62,278 bases of DNA from Hyphomonas sp. BRH_c22 (GTDB lineage Bacteria; Pseudomonadota; Alphaproteobacteria; Caulobacterales; Hyphomonadaceae), in contig NZ_LADU01000101.1 of assembly GCF_000961795.1 (NCBI RefSeq), positions 1 through 62,278 on the forward strand. Reading direction: 5' to 3'. The notes beneath the pieces are model-generated. The model saw only the letters and a list, made by a program, of their open reading frames with translations, was not told the origin of the DNA and made no database searches. Positions 1-7,830 of the stretch are shown here, in pieces. Position numbers and translations under genes: made by a program. Within the stretch, counting starts at the first letter, position 1, and every line of letters begins with the position of its first letter.

Positions 1-546
1 CTGCGCGGCGTTAAGCTCGTCATTGCCGACGATCACAAGGGCCTGCGCGCGGCCGCCACGAAAGTGCTGAACACCAGCCAGCAAAGATGCCGGGTGCATT
101 GGATGCGCAACCTCCTCGGCCGGGTCGGCAAGACCCACCGCGCCGCCGTCGCCGCGCTGGTTAAAACGGTCTTTGTCCAGGAGACCCAGGAGGCAGCCCG
201 CCAGCAGTGGCGCAGTGTCGCCGACAATCTGCGAGAGCGCTTCAACTCAGTCGCCGACCTGATGGATACCAGCGAGGAGGACGTGCTGGCCTACATGGCC
301 TTCCCGAAGGAACACTGGACGCAGATCCACTCGACCAATCCCCTTGAACGCCTCAACAAGGAGATCAAGCGACGCACGAACGTTGTCGGTATCTTCCCGA
401 ACGATGCAGCCATCATCCGCCTTGTCGGCGCACTGCTGCTTGAGCAGAACGACGAATGGGCGCTCACCCGGCGATACATGTCACTGGAAAGTCTCGCCCG
501 AATAGTCGATAACCCTGTTCTCAGCCTGCCCGGTGTGGGCAACTGA
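1..546 (+). CDS. IS256-family (Mutator-type) transposase, C-terminal part
   Basis: Open from base 1 in frame 1 to the TGA at 544-546, about 181 residues of a protein usually near 400. It moves its IS by DDE chemistry. The block VIADDHKGLR near the start holds the second catalytic Asp region. The block NPLERLNKEIKRRTNVVGIF, which contains the catalytic Glu, is the best-known IS256 signature. The N-terminal half, with the first Asp, lies outside the window. The visible part has no frameshift or stop, so the copy may be active. An internal GTG at 64 is not the start. Confidence 0.93.
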   Translation: MRGVKLVIADDHKGLRAAATKVLNTSQQRCRVHWMRNLLGRVGKTHRAAVAALVKTVFVQETQEAARQQWRSVADNLRERFNSVADLMDTSEEDVLAYMAFPKEHWTQIHSTNPLERLNKEIKRRTNVVGIFPNDAAIIRLVGALLLEQNDEWALTRRYMSLESLARIVDNPVLSLPGVGN

Positions 547-604
547 ACCCATCACCGCAGCCGAGACGGCGTGCACGATTTACACCATCTGATGGGACGC
601 TACC
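1..604 (+). mobile_element. IS256-family insertion sequence, right-hand part only
   Basis: The window opens inside the transposase gene, so only the downstream part of the element is present. About 30 bases after the transposase stop, at 578-604, lies a stretch (gatttacacc...gatgggacgctacc) resembling the terminal inverted repeat of IS256-type elements, which commonly carry TTTACAC and GGGAC blocks near their tips. The left end is outside the window, so the inverted repeat and target duplication cannot be checked. A multicopy IS at a sequence edge is a usual reason for a contig break. Confidence 0.7.
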
Positions 605-1110
605 TAGATGTGCTAATGAAAAGAATAATATCAATCAAAAATACTATAAAAATCAATGTAAAAAAATGTGATAAGGGAGAGTCCCTGTCTCTCCGCCAGC
701 CAGTCTTCAGAGATTGGCCGAGTTCGTTCAGCAACAAAATAGTGCCGGGTTCTGCGGGACTTGCGTCCGCTCTGGCGACACGATTGAGCATACATCCCTA
801 CATTTCAATCTCTAATCAGCCGAACTCAGGCGCCGGTCTCCGTTCGCCAATTCGGGGGTTACGTTCAGGCGGGTTCTGGCCGGATAACAGCGAATTTGCA
901 GGGAATTTCTCCAAGAAGCCTGACTCCCGAAATCGCGATATCTTCCATGCCTCAGCCTGTCCAAATGGCCGTCACGTAAGCGTGCGGATACAATTTATCC
1001 TGGCACGCAGATTACGGATCGATTTGCAGCCACGCCGACTGATCCTGCAAGGCATCGGGCAGCTGTATCAAGGCAAGTGGCGCGAGCGCGCCATCTGATC
1101 CGACTCACAG
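605..1110. other. Non-coding stretch, partly AT-rich
   Basis: Between the IS256 end and the recombinase remnant there is no protein I can recognise. Bases 605-670 are clearly richer in A and T than their surroundings. An open frame across 571-1098 has no family resemblance and runs over the IS end, so it was not called. Confidence 0.5.
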
Positions 1111-1353
1111 CTAGCCACGCTGACGCTGAAAAACGGTGCCGACAGAAGCCCTATCCAGGCTCTGCTCGGCCATGAATCGCTGGAGACTACGCAAATCTAC
1201 ACCAAGATATCTGCCGCAAAGCGGGCTGACATACATGCGGCCACGTACCCGGGCCGCGCAGCTGCCGCAGCGGGGCGTGAGGATTTCGAGGCAGATCATC
1301 CAAGCCTTACGGACCGTGTCTATCAGCGCCTCAAACAGAAATGTCACCTTAAA
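1111..1353 (+). pseudogene. Tyrosine recombinase (phage integrase family), C-terminal remnant
   Basis: The frame reads LATLTLKNGADRSPIQALLG followed by HESLETTQIYTKIS. This is the box II end of XerC/phage-type integrases: the ENGAD-IQ-LLGH-S-TTQIYT pattern with the histidine and the tyrosine nucleophile. The upstream HxLRH segment is already corrupted and nothing recognisable precedes it. The frame runs on past the usual end of the protein into the vapB promoter. It is a dead relic of an earlier integration event. Confidence 0.75.
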
Positions 1354-1372
1354 ATGATCGATATACCATGGC

Positions 1373-1391
1373 ATCTAGAATGCAATCTAGA
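1373..1391. promoter_or_regulatory. Direct ATCTAGA repeats in front of vapBC, candidate VapB operator
   Basis: The heptamer ATCTAGA occurs at 1373-1379 and 1385-1391, 12 bp apart centre to centre, and each copy contains the palindrome TCTAGA. They lie directly upstream of the vapB ribosome binding site (AGGAG, about 1393-1397). Antitoxins of this class usually repress their own operon by binding short palindromes at this place, so an operator role is a reasonable inference. Confidence 0.4.
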
Positions 1392-1402
1392 AAGGAGCTC
1401 AA

Positions 1403-1672
1403 ATGGCTTTGAGCATCAAAACAGAAGAAGCGGATCGGCTGGCTCGGCAACTCGCTTCATTGACGGGAGAGACCATGACTGAGGCCGTTACAAAATCTCT
1501 CAAAGAACGTCTTGAGCGCCTGCGGGGGCACTCCAACGACAATCGCCCCATTGCTGAAAGGGTTCGCGCCTTCGCGGCCTCTATCGCCGACAAGTATGAT
1601 CGTGAAACACCCGTCACCCAGGAAGAGTGGGACGAGGCATGTGGCGACATACCTGATGAGCGTGGTTTCTAG
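1403..1672 (+). CDS. vapB: VapB-type antitoxin (Rv0623-like family)
   Basis: 89 residues. The N-terminal part ([20 protein letters not shown] then TGETMTEAV) matches the VapB/Rv0623-type antitoxin pattern: a short strand followed by the helix that pairs into a ribbon-helix-helix DNA-binding dimer. The acidic C-terminal tail, about residues 60-89, would wrap the toxin's active site. A good AGGAG site stands 6-7 bases before the ATG. The stop TAG ends exactly where the toxin GTG begins, so translation is probably coupled. Expected role: neutralise VapC and autorepress the operon through the repeats upstream. Confidence 0.88.
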   Translation: MALSIKTEEADRLARQLASLTGETMTEAVTKSLKERLERLRGHSNDNRPIAERVRAFAASIADKYDRETPVTQEEWDEACGDIPDERGF

Positions 1673-2077
1673 GTGCTGATCGTCGATAGTTCGGCGATTG
1701 TTGCCATGATGTTTGGAGAACCGGAGGCCGACAGCCTAGCCACCCGAATGGGAGATGCCTCGGCCCGGCTCTTGAGCGCTGCAAATTATGTTGAGACCGG
1801 TACGGTTCTGGCGGGGCGCGTTGCAGAGAACAATCGGGACAACGCGCTGGCAGACCTCGATGCTTTTCTGACTGCATTCGACATAAAAATGGTAGAAGTC
1901 ACGCCCGAGCAGGCAATCACCGCCGTGCGCGCGCGAATCCGTTATGGCAAAGGCTTTGGCGCAGCGGCAGGGCTCAATTATGGTGACACATTTGCCTACG
2001 CACTCGCAAAAGCTCACAACGCGCCTCTGTTGTTCATCCGAGATGACTTCACCAAGACCGATGTGGGGATTGCATAA
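1673..2077 (+). CDS. vapC: VapC-type PIN-domain ribonuclease toxin
   Basis: 134 residues, the usual PIN toxin length, starting at a GTG directly abutting the vapB stop. PIN toxins are Mg2+-dependent RNases that cut tRNA or rRNA when freed from the antitoxin. The acidic quartet is visible: Asp5 (MLIVDSSA), Glu41 (NYVETG), Asp105 (LNYGDTFAYA) and Asp124 in IRDD. LNYGDxFAYALAK is the classic VapC motif. Nothing indicates damage, so this is probably a working pair sitting within otherwise decayed DNA. Confidence 0.92.
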   Translation: MLIVDSSAIVAMMFGEPEADSLATRMGDASARLLSAANYVETGTVLAGRVAENNRDNALADLDAFLTAFDIKMVEVTPEQAITAVRARIRYGKGFGAAAGLNYGDTFAYALAKAHNAPLLFIRDDFTKTDVGIA

Positions 2078-2079
2078 GG

Positions 2080-2250
2080 AAGATTTGCAGTGCGAAAAGC
2101 AAAAGCCGGGACCAGTTCCTCTCTCTCGATGACTTCCTGAAAGAAGAAGGTATCTCTGAGGAAGTGCAGGAAATTGCCATTTTGCGCGTGTTTGCCAGGA
2201 AAATCCGCGAGGCAATGAAGGCAAAGGCGTTGTCAGCGCAAACGGGTTTG
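2080..2250 (+). pseudogene. HTH-type (HigA/XRE-like) antitoxin gene, N-terminal fragment
   Basis: The frame directly after vapC reads ...LDDFLKEEGISEEV then QEIAILRVFARKIREAMKAK. This is the N-terminal helical part of small XRE-family regulators that usually pair with HigB/RelE-type toxins, where a typical protein continues with a helix-turn-helix of the type MARRMHTSRAQLDRLLDP. Here the family resemblance ends at about base 2250 and the sequence passes into the IS6-like transposase remnant. There is no clear ATG. Probably cut by IS6 insertion. Confidence 0.6.
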
Positions 2251-2289
2251 AAACGGTTTGGCAGGGCGATTAGCCTCTCAGAATGGCCA

Positions 2290-3027
2290 AGAACCCGTTC
2301 GGCTAATTCAGAACCTCGCCTGAGATCATCCGGCTCGGGGTACTGATATATGTCCGGTTCCCGCTCTCGCTCCGAAATGTAGAAGACCTGCTCCACGAGC
2401 GCGGCATAGATGTCGGCCACGAAAGTGTGAGGTTCTGGGTCGATCGGTTCGGTACCTACATCGCTCACAGGATCCGGAAGCTCCGATAGGAATCAATGCG
2501 CCCAATCCCGCAGTGGGGGTGGCGCCTGAATAAGGTCTTCCTCAGCCTAAGGCAGGCGTAGCCAACATCAGGGATGAGCGACACTATCTTTGGCGGGCTG
2601 TCGACCACGAAGGCGAAGTTCTGGAGTCCTATGTCACGAAGAAGAGTGACAAGGACTCGACTATGAAATTCCTAAGAAAAGCAATGAAGGGGTACGGCAA
2701 TCCAAATGTCGTGGTGACGGACATGTGCCTTTCTTAACAGGCGGCATTGAAAATGATGGGAAACCAACGTCGACAGGAAATTGGGCGTTATCTCAATAAC
2801 CGCGCCGAGCATTTACACATCCCCTTTTGAAAGCGGAAGCGAGTCATGTCCAGTTTCCGGCGCATGCGAAGTCTGCAGAAGTTCGTTTCAGTCCATTCGT
2901 CAGTACACAATCACTTCAACCATCACGGCAATATCAACAAGAGAGGCCGGTTTAAACGGATGCGCGACGCCTCGCTTCGCGAATGGCACCGCCTTATCGC
3001 CGCACAGCCCCTGATCGTCCGCGATTA
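2290..3027 (+). pseudogene. IS6-family transposase remnant, copy 1
   Basis: Three frames together rebuild an IS6/IS26-type transposase: the N-terminal block PEIIRLGVLIYVRFPLSLRN then VEDLLHERGIDVGHE (about 2316-2420), the core block HYLWRAVDHEGEVLESYVTK (about 2588-2650), VVVTD near 2710, and the C-terminal block NNRAEHLHIPF ... FRRMRSLQKFVSVHSSVHN (about 2798-2925). Frameshifts and stops separate the blocks, and the catalytic Asp-Glu before the second block reads NK. Not functional. Two further relics of the same family lie at 11863 and 35465 in the same orientation. An open frame on the opposite strand (2049-2468) is only its antisense shadow. Confidence 0.85.
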
Positions 3028-3072
3028 ACTCAGACTAGGTCTCATGAAACTGACAGCAACCTCAGACAGCCC

Positions 3073-4530
3073 TTATGCGACGGATCCTGTCGCAGACGGC
3101 CAGTGCCGGCTCGGCTCCCCATGTCGGTCCTTTAGCTCGTCCAGGACGTTTCGGGCGAAAAGCGAGAGCGTATCGTCTCGCGCTCCCATCACCAGGATGC
3201 GGTCGCCGGGCCGTGCCAGTTCCAGCAGGCGGTCGCCGCAGGCGGCGCGGTCGCCCGGCGCTTCAGCATGCCGGCCCAGCGCATTGATATCGCCGGCGAC
3301 GTCCTCGCTGGAAACCGACCTGTCGACAGTGCCGCCAAAATAGACCGGCTCGGGAATGAGCAGGACATCCTCGGCGTCGAGGTTTTCTGCAAAGCAGGCC
3401 GCAAATTCGTTCCGCATCTTGTTGAGCGGGCCAAATCCGTGCGGCTGGAACAGGACCAGGACGCGTCCGGGAAAATGCTTAACCGTGCGCAGTGTTGCGG
3501 CGATCTTGTCGGGATTGTGGCCGAAATCGTCGATCACGGTAATGCCGTTCTCCGTGCCGACAATGTCGAACCGGCGCAGGATGCCGGTGAAGGTATTCAA
3601 TGCCCCGGCGGCGTCTTGCAGGGACACCCCGCATGCCAGGCCTGCCGCCATGGCAGCAAGCGCATTTGACACATTGTGCCGTCCGGGCGTCGCCAGACGG
3701 ATTGCCGCCGTCTCGCCGGTCCTGCGATCGCAAACCGTGAAGGCAATGCCGGTCGGGGCCGGTTCAATGTCGCGGGCAAACAGGTCGGCAGCCTCATGGC
3801 CCAGGCTGTAGGTGATGGCGTCTGGGCATTCACGCGCCATCCGCGCTGTCTCGCCATTGTCGAGATTCAGGATCACAGTCCCTGCGCGGGCGACAAAACC
3901 GCCGAACAGGGCGCGGAGTTCGTCCATCGACTTGTGATCGAGGGAGATATTGGACACGACGGCCACATGCGGATCATAGGCTGCAATCGACCCGTCGCTC
4001 TCGTCGACTTCGCTCACGAAAATATTGCTCGTTCCCACCAGTGAGCTGGCAAACAAAGCATCCGGGGCCTGGAAATTCTTCATAACCGCGCCATTCATGA
4101 CCGTCGGGCTCTTTCCGGCCTGGTACAGGATCCAGCTGATCATGCCGGTGGTCGTCGATTTTCCGCTGGTTCCGGCGACGCCGATACTGCAGCCTGCCGC
4201 ATTGAAGAGTTCCGAAAGGAGTTGTGCGCGGCTCCTGCGTGTCGCGCCGACCTTGATCGCAGTCGCCATGTCGGGAACGGTATCTTCAATCGCGGCAGAC
4301 GCCACCACGATCTGGTCGCGACTGACCAACCCGCTGCCATCCTGGGGATGCAACCTGATTCCCCGGCTTCGCAGGAAATCAAACTTTTCGGGCGTCCGTC
4401 CCTGGTCGAGGGAACGGTCCGATCCTTCGACATTGTTTCCCTGGTCCAGCAGGATCAGTGCCAGCGGCAGCATGCCGCTGCCGCCGATGCCGCAAAAGAA
4501 GTAGTGTTTGTGATTCTTCATGGACTTCAT
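3073..4530 (-). CDS. mpl: Mur ligase, MurC/Mpl type (UDP-MurNAc:tripeptide ligase)
   Basis: 485 residues. It has the Mur-ligase order: an N-terminal UDP-binding Rossmann domain (HYFFCGIGGSGMLPLA, about residues 8-23), a central ATPase with P-loop GVAGTSGKSTTT (about residues 117-128), and a C-terminal domain with DDFGHNPDKI. Enzymes of this class join L-Ala or a recovered peptide to UDP-MurNAc. I prefer Mpl over MurC because the gene stands alone, away from a division cluster, and divergent from an LD-carboxypeptidase that makes the tripeptide Mpl uses. The P-loop reads GTSGKST rather than the more usual GTHGKTT. An alternative start is the ATG nine bases downstream. Confidence 0.75.
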   Translation of the reverse strand: MKSMKNHKHYFFCGIGGSGMLPLALILLDQGNNVEGSDRSLDQGRTPEKFDFLRSRGIRLHPQDGSGLVSRDQIVVASAAIEDTVPDMATAIKVGATRRSRAQLLSELFNAAGCSIGVAGTSGKSTTTGMISWILYQAGKSPTVMNGAVMKNFQAPDALFASSLVGTSNIFVSEVDESDGSIAAYDPHVAVVSNISLDHKSMDELRALFGGFVARAGTVILNLDNGETARMARECPDAITYSLGHEAADLFARDIEPAPTGIAFTVCDRRTGETAAIRLATPGRHNVSNALAAMAAGLACGVSLQDAAGALNTFTGILRRFDIVGTENGITVIDDFGHNPDKIAATLRTVKHFPGRVLVLFQPHGFGPLNKMRNEFAACFAENLDAEDVLLIPEPVYFGGTVDRSVSSEDVAGDINALGRHAEAPGDRAACGDRLLELARPGDRILVMGARDDTLSLFARNVLDELKDRHGEPSRHWPSATGSVA

Positions 4531-4579
4531 TCTAACTGCGATTGTCCGAAATGTGTAAGCGCGTGTTCAGGAGGATGAA

Positions 4580-5425
4580 ATGGCGCAAGGAAGGTTGAGA
4601 ATTGGTGTCGTTGCGCCGGGCAGGGCGATCGATGCGCATGCCCAGCATAAGGTAAGCGCCCTGGCCGCCGAAACCTATGGCGACGAGCGTGTCGAGCTGA
4701 TCTTTCATCCGCAATGCTTCCTCCGGTCGGGGCACTTTGCCGGGCCGGACGCCGCGCGGGCCGCGGCCTTTGTCGAAATGGCGAATGATCCCGATCTCGA
4801 TGCCGTCTGGTTCGCGCGTGGCGGGTATGGCTCTTGTCGGTTGCTGGAAGCTGCGTTCGAGGGCCTGGGCGACGTGGCCCGGCGCAAGACCTTCCTTGGT
4901 TACAGCGATACAGGAAGCCTCCTGGCACGCCTGTACAGGGACTCCATCGGCACGATCGTGCACGGCCCCATGCCTGCAGACATCACGCGGCCCGGCGGCG
5001 AGGCCGCGATCCTGCGGGCCCTGGACTTTCTGCTGGGCAGTGATGACAGGGATGGTCGTGAGGCATCGACGCGCATGCCCGGGCAGTACGCAGCCTTCAA
5101 TATCACCGTGCTTGCGAATCTCATCGGTACGCCCTGGGTCCCGGATCTCACCGGCCATGTGCTCATGCTGGAAGAAGTCGGCGAGTATCACTACAGCCTC
5201 GACAGGATGTTGTTCAACATCACGTCAAATCCCGGTATGCGCGCCGTCGCAGGCATTCTGCTCGGGCGCTGCAGTGCCATCCCGGAAAACGACATCGACT
5301 TCGAAGCGACGGAAGAAGAGATCGCCGAGCACTGGTGCGCGCGCAATGCCATTCCGTATCTGGGCCGTGCAGATATCGGCCATGATGTGGACAACAAGAT
5401 CGTTGTGTTCGGAAGGCAGAGCTAG
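4580..5425 (+). CDS. ldcA: LD-carboxypeptidase (peptidase family S66)
   Basis: 281 residues, close to the 300 usual for cytoplasmic LdcA, which removes the terminal D-Ala from murein tetrapeptides during cell-wall recycling. The nucleophile elbow FARGGYGSCR puts the Ser at residue 85; EEVGEYHYSLDRML carries the acidic member; GRADIGHDVDN gives the catalytic His at residue 268. No signal peptide, as expected. The start has a good AGGAGGA site (4569-4575). The gene is divergent from the Mur ligase, only 49 bp apart, so one short control region probably serves both: LdcA yields the tripeptide that Mpl reloads onto UDP-MurNAc. Confidence 0.9.
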   Translation: MAQGRLRIGVVAPGRAIDAHAQHKVSALAAETYGDERVELIFHPQCFLRSGHFAGPDAARAAAFVEMANDPDLDAVWFARGGYGSCRLLEAAFEGLGDVARRKTFLGYSDTGSLLARLYRDSIGTIVHGPMPADITRPGGEAAILRALDFLLGSDDRDGREASTRMPGQYAAFNITVLANLIGTPWVPDLTGHVLMLEEVGEYHYSLDRMLFNITSNPGMRAVAGILLGRCSAIPENDIDFEATEEEIAEHWCARNAIPYLGRADIGHDVDNKIVVFGRQS

Positions 5426-5439
5426 CCGCGCGGCGCCCC

Positions 5440-5851
5440 GGCAGCCTGTCCGGTCGTTACCTGGTGCTTTTGCCATGCGGTTCCAGTGACCTGGGACCGG
5501 ATCATCTTCCCTGACGGCTCCTCCATCGTCATTTCTGCGCCGGGTGCCGACGCCCAAGGTTTTGCGGGTCTCTCCGACCGCACCGACCATCACTGGGACC
5601 GTGTGTTTATCGCCGCGGGCCTCGCCACCATTCTCGGGATCGGAGCCGAGCTTGGCGCGGACGGTGACGGCGACCTCGAGCGCGCCATCCGCCGCGGCAC
5701 GACGGACACGGTCAACCAGGCCGGTCAGCGCGTCGTCGAGCGCAATCTTGGCATTCAGCCGACGATCCGCGTGCGGCCCGGCTGGCCGGTGCGCGTGGTC
5801 GTCACCCGCGATCTCATCCTCAGACCCCATCCACAAGGAGCCACACGATGA
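5440..5851 (+). pseudogene. trbI: Conjugal transfer gene trbI, 3' remnant
   Basis: The C-terminal domain of TrbI, a type IV secretion component of the VirB10 family, is recognisable: RIIFPDGSSIVI, then NLGIQPTIRVRPGWPVRVVV and TRDLILRPH at the end. Just before it, in a different frame, bases 5441-5475 read LSGRYLVLLPCGSS, the normal TrbI segment ahead of that domain. So most of the gene is gone and a frameshift splits the rest. A GTG at 5486 could open a 121-residue frame, but it would be only a piece of the protein. It directly precedes DUF2274, as in Tn4371-type elements. Confidence 0.8.
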
Positions 5852-6084
5852 CCCTACGTCTTGACCGTCTTCCCGACCGCACGCCGGTTCGCATGAGCCT
5901 GTCGGTCGATCCAGAGCTTGCCAGCGCGCTCACCGACTATGCCGAAATCTATCGCCAGACCTATGGCCACGAAGAAAAGCCCGAAGCGCTGATCCCGGCC
6001 ATGATCGAAAGTTTCCTGGCCTCGGACGCCGGGTTCAAACGGGCGCGCCGCGCCCTTCATTCCAACGCCAGCAATGAAAGGTAA
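5848..6084 (+). CDS. DUF2274 family protein
   Basis: 78 residues. The pattern LRLDRLPDRTPVRMSLSVD then LASALTDYAEIYRQTYG and PEALIPAMIESFLASDAGF fits DUF2274, a small protein encoded right after trbI in many integrative conjugative elements of proteobacteria. Its role is not known. The ATG overlaps the end of the trbI frame by four bases, the usual arrangement in intact elements, which shows that this end of the former transfer operon is still in place. Confidence 0.8.
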   Translation: MTLRLDRLPDRTPVRMSLSVDPELASALTDYAEIYRQTYGHEEKPEALIPAMIESFLASDAGFKRARRALHSNASNER

Positions 6085-6088
6085 TCCC

Positions 6089-6397
6089 ATGGCACAGATC
6101 GGCACGTTCACCCTGAAAGATGGCAGCTATATCGGCACCATCCGCACTATGACCATCAACGTGAAAGCCCAGCTTGTCCCGAACAGTGACAAAGCATCAG
6201 ACGGCGCGCCCGACTTCCGGCTTTTTACCGGCGGCGCGGAACTTGGCGCAGCCTGGCGCCAGGAAAGCAAGGATGGCGAAACGCCCTACCTCGCCGTCAA
6301 GCTTTGCGATCCAAGCTTTGCCAGCCCCATTCGCGCGGCCTTCTTCGAGAATGAGAAGGACGGCACCGGCGTCATGGTCTGGAACCGGGCGAAGTAG
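6089..6397 (+). CDS. DUF736 family protein
   Basis: 102 residues from the ATG at 6089, which is preferred because MAQIGTFTLKDGSYIGTIRT is the standard start of DUF736 proteins; another ATG five codons upstream overlaps the DUF2274 gene. Later blocks (APDFRLFTG, ELGAAWRQESKDGETPYLAV and the ending GTGVMVWNRAK) also fit. DUF736 genes are a steady marker of plasmids and conjugative elements in Alphaproteobacteria; their function is unknown. Closely spaced with both neighbours. Confidence 0.85.
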   Translation: MAQIGTFTLKDGSYIGTIRTMTINVKAQLVPNSDKASDGAPDFRLFTGGAELGAAWRQESKDGETPYLAVKLCDPSFASPIRAAFFENEKDGTGVMVWNRAK

Positions 6398-6407
6398 TCT
6401 TCCCGCC

Positions 6408-6608
6408 ATGGCCGTCAGCGACCAGGACCTTGAAGAAGCACTCAGTATTGCCGCAAAGATGATCGATCTTTACGGCTACAAGTACTGGCCGATTTTCGAG
6501 CGCCTGGAAGCGGAACTTGAGGCCAGATCAGATCGCATCAAGCGCGTACAGGCGCGCTTGCCTGTAAGGCGGTCCAGCAAGTGCTCCAACAGGGAGTTAG
6601 GAGCGTGA
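6408..6608 (+). CDS. Small hypothetical protein of the conjugative-element remnant
   Basis: 66 residues starting at an ATG 10 bases after the DUF736 stop. It is mostly charged and helical (DLEEALSIAAKMI, then PIFERLEAELEARSDRIKRV), possibly a short coiled coil. Small genes of this kind often follow DUF736 in conjugative elements, but I do not recognise a family. The end overlaps the 3' end of the opposite-strand Fic gene by 12 bases. Confidence 0.5.
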   Translation: MAVSDQDLEEALSIAAKMIDLYGYKYWPIFERLEAELEARSDRIKRVQARLPVRRSSKCSNRELGA

Positions 6609-7184
6609 AAACGCGATCAGCGCGTCATAGTCTTCGCGGTCGGCCCGCCGCAGGGCCTCCACATAGGCGCGCCGCAGATCATTGATGTCGGTCAGCGATC
6701 CGCCGCCCCAGGACAGAGCCGGTTCGCCAAGCCGACGCAGGACAAGGTCGGCCATCATGCGGGCGTGGCGGCCATTTCCATTGGGAAACGGATGGATGAA
6801 GACCAGCTTGTGATGGACCCGCACCGCGAGCTCTGTCGGCTCATAGGTTTGATGTTCGAGCCAATAGGCGGCGTCTCCCATGAGCTGGCTTGTCTGCACA
6901 CCAATCATATGTGGCGCGATGCCGATATTGCGTTCGGTGCGGCGATACTGGCCTGCCCATGACCAGACATCACCAAACATGCGCTTGTGAAGCTGCAGCA
7001 CAAACTCAACGCTCATCAGGTCCGGTTTTCGTGCGCGGAAGGCCCAGGCGGCACCCTTATCGATATTGTCCTGCTCGGCAGCATTGAGGTCGGCGCGTGT
7101 GGTCACCCAGGTCAGGCGCAACCCTTCGCGCTCATCCGGTGCCAGCGGTGTGGCATCTTCTGGTTCCTGAAACAGGTCCGTCAT
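6597..7184 (-). CDS. Fic-domain protein, 'mobile mystery protein B' type
   Basis: 195 residues. The Fic core motif is complete, HPFPNGNGRHAR with catalytic His131, so it should be able to transfer AMP or another nucleotide moiety to a hydroxyl on a target protein. The flanks (SVEFVLQLHKRMFGDVWSWA, GQYRRTERNIGI) match the family found beside an HTH partner on mobile elements (TIGR02613 type). I see no clear inhibitory (S/T)xxxE(G/N) helix inside the protein. The start ATG shares one base with the stop of the upstream HTH gene (TGATG), so the two are coupled. Confidence 0.85.
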   Translation of the reverse strand: MTDLFQEPEDATPLAPDEREGLRLTWVTTRADLNAAEQDNIDKGAAWAFRARKPDLMSVEFVLQLHKRMFGDVWSWAGQYRRTERNIGIAPHMIGVQTSQLMGDAAYWLEHQTYEPTELAVRVHHKLVFIHPFPNGNGRHARMMADLVLRRLGEPALSWGGGSLTDINDLRRAYVEALRRADREDYDALIAFSRS

Positions 7185-7654
7185 CAGTCTTCCCAGATGT
7201 CTCGGTCGCGCAGCGTTTCCGAGATGAAGATCTGAATACGCTCTTCCAGATCATCATCCAGAACCCTCTGGTCTTCCATGGCCATGGAGTGCGACACGCC
7301 GCCGATCGCCTCCAGCGCCTTGGCGCGGGCCCGTTCGGCAACCATGTCCTCAAGCGGCTTGTTGGGCACAAGCGCATAGACCAGCTGGCAGTCGAGCGCT
7401 GCCGCCGCCTTGCGCAAGGTCTCAAGGCGAATGGTTTCGCTGGCTTCCGACTGCTCAAGCCCATTGAGCGATTGGGGTGTGATCTTCATTCTCCGGGCAA
7501 GCTGCGCCCCGGTCATGCCAAGCGCATCCCGGATCGCCCGCACCCAGCCCTTGGGTGGGACAGACAGCTGCTCAGCCGGCCTGAACCCGTTCAGGCGCTT
7601 GTCCAGCGCAACGCGCGCACGTTTGAGTGTTCGGTCCATTTTGGTTGCAATCAT
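7184..7654 (-). CDS. HTH regulator, 'mobile mystery protein A' type
   Basis: 156 residues. An XRE-like helix-turn-helix lies around residues 38-75 (GWVRAIRDALGMTGAQLARR, then MKITPQSLNGLEQSEA), followed by TLRKAAAALDCQLVYALVP, typical of the partner encoded upstream of Fic-type mobile mystery protein B (TIGR02612). It probably represses the operon and may act as the antitoxin or neutraliser. The first gene of a two-gene operon; its stop overlaps the fic start by one base. An alternative start is the Met at residue 6. Confidence 0.8.
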   Translation of the reverse strand: MIATKMDRTLKRARVALDKRLNGFRPAEQLSVPPKGWVRAIRDALGMTGAQLARRMKITPQSLNGLEQSEASETIRLETLRKAAAALDCQLVYALVPNKPLEDMVAERARAKALEAIGGVSHSMAMEDQRVLDDDLEERIQIFISETLRDRDIWED

Positions 7655-7830
7655 TCAGCTTCTGGCCTGATCGAGATGACTTTATATCAGGCTTGCGGCT
7701 TATGACATATAAGTATTAATCAGTCTATAAGCAGATATTACGGCAACGTTATCAGTCTTCAGCCTTCGAAGCATACCGGTTGACCGGTGGCGCAAGCGTC
7801 GAAAACTCGCCGGAAGGGGCCATCGCAGCT

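Noticed and set aside
571..1098. 175-codon plus-strand frame after the IS256 transposase
   Set aside because: It overlaps the IS end, has AT-rich low-complexity parts and no family resemblance.
2049..2468. 139-codon minus-strand frame after vapC
   Set aside because: It is the antisense shadow of the IS6 N-terminal block PEIIRLGVLIYVRFPLSLRN on the plus strand.
5486..5851. Separate 121-residue gene starting at GTG 5486
   Set aside because: It is the C-terminal domain of TrbI; the preceding TrbI segment is visible just upstream in another frame, so it is a remnant.
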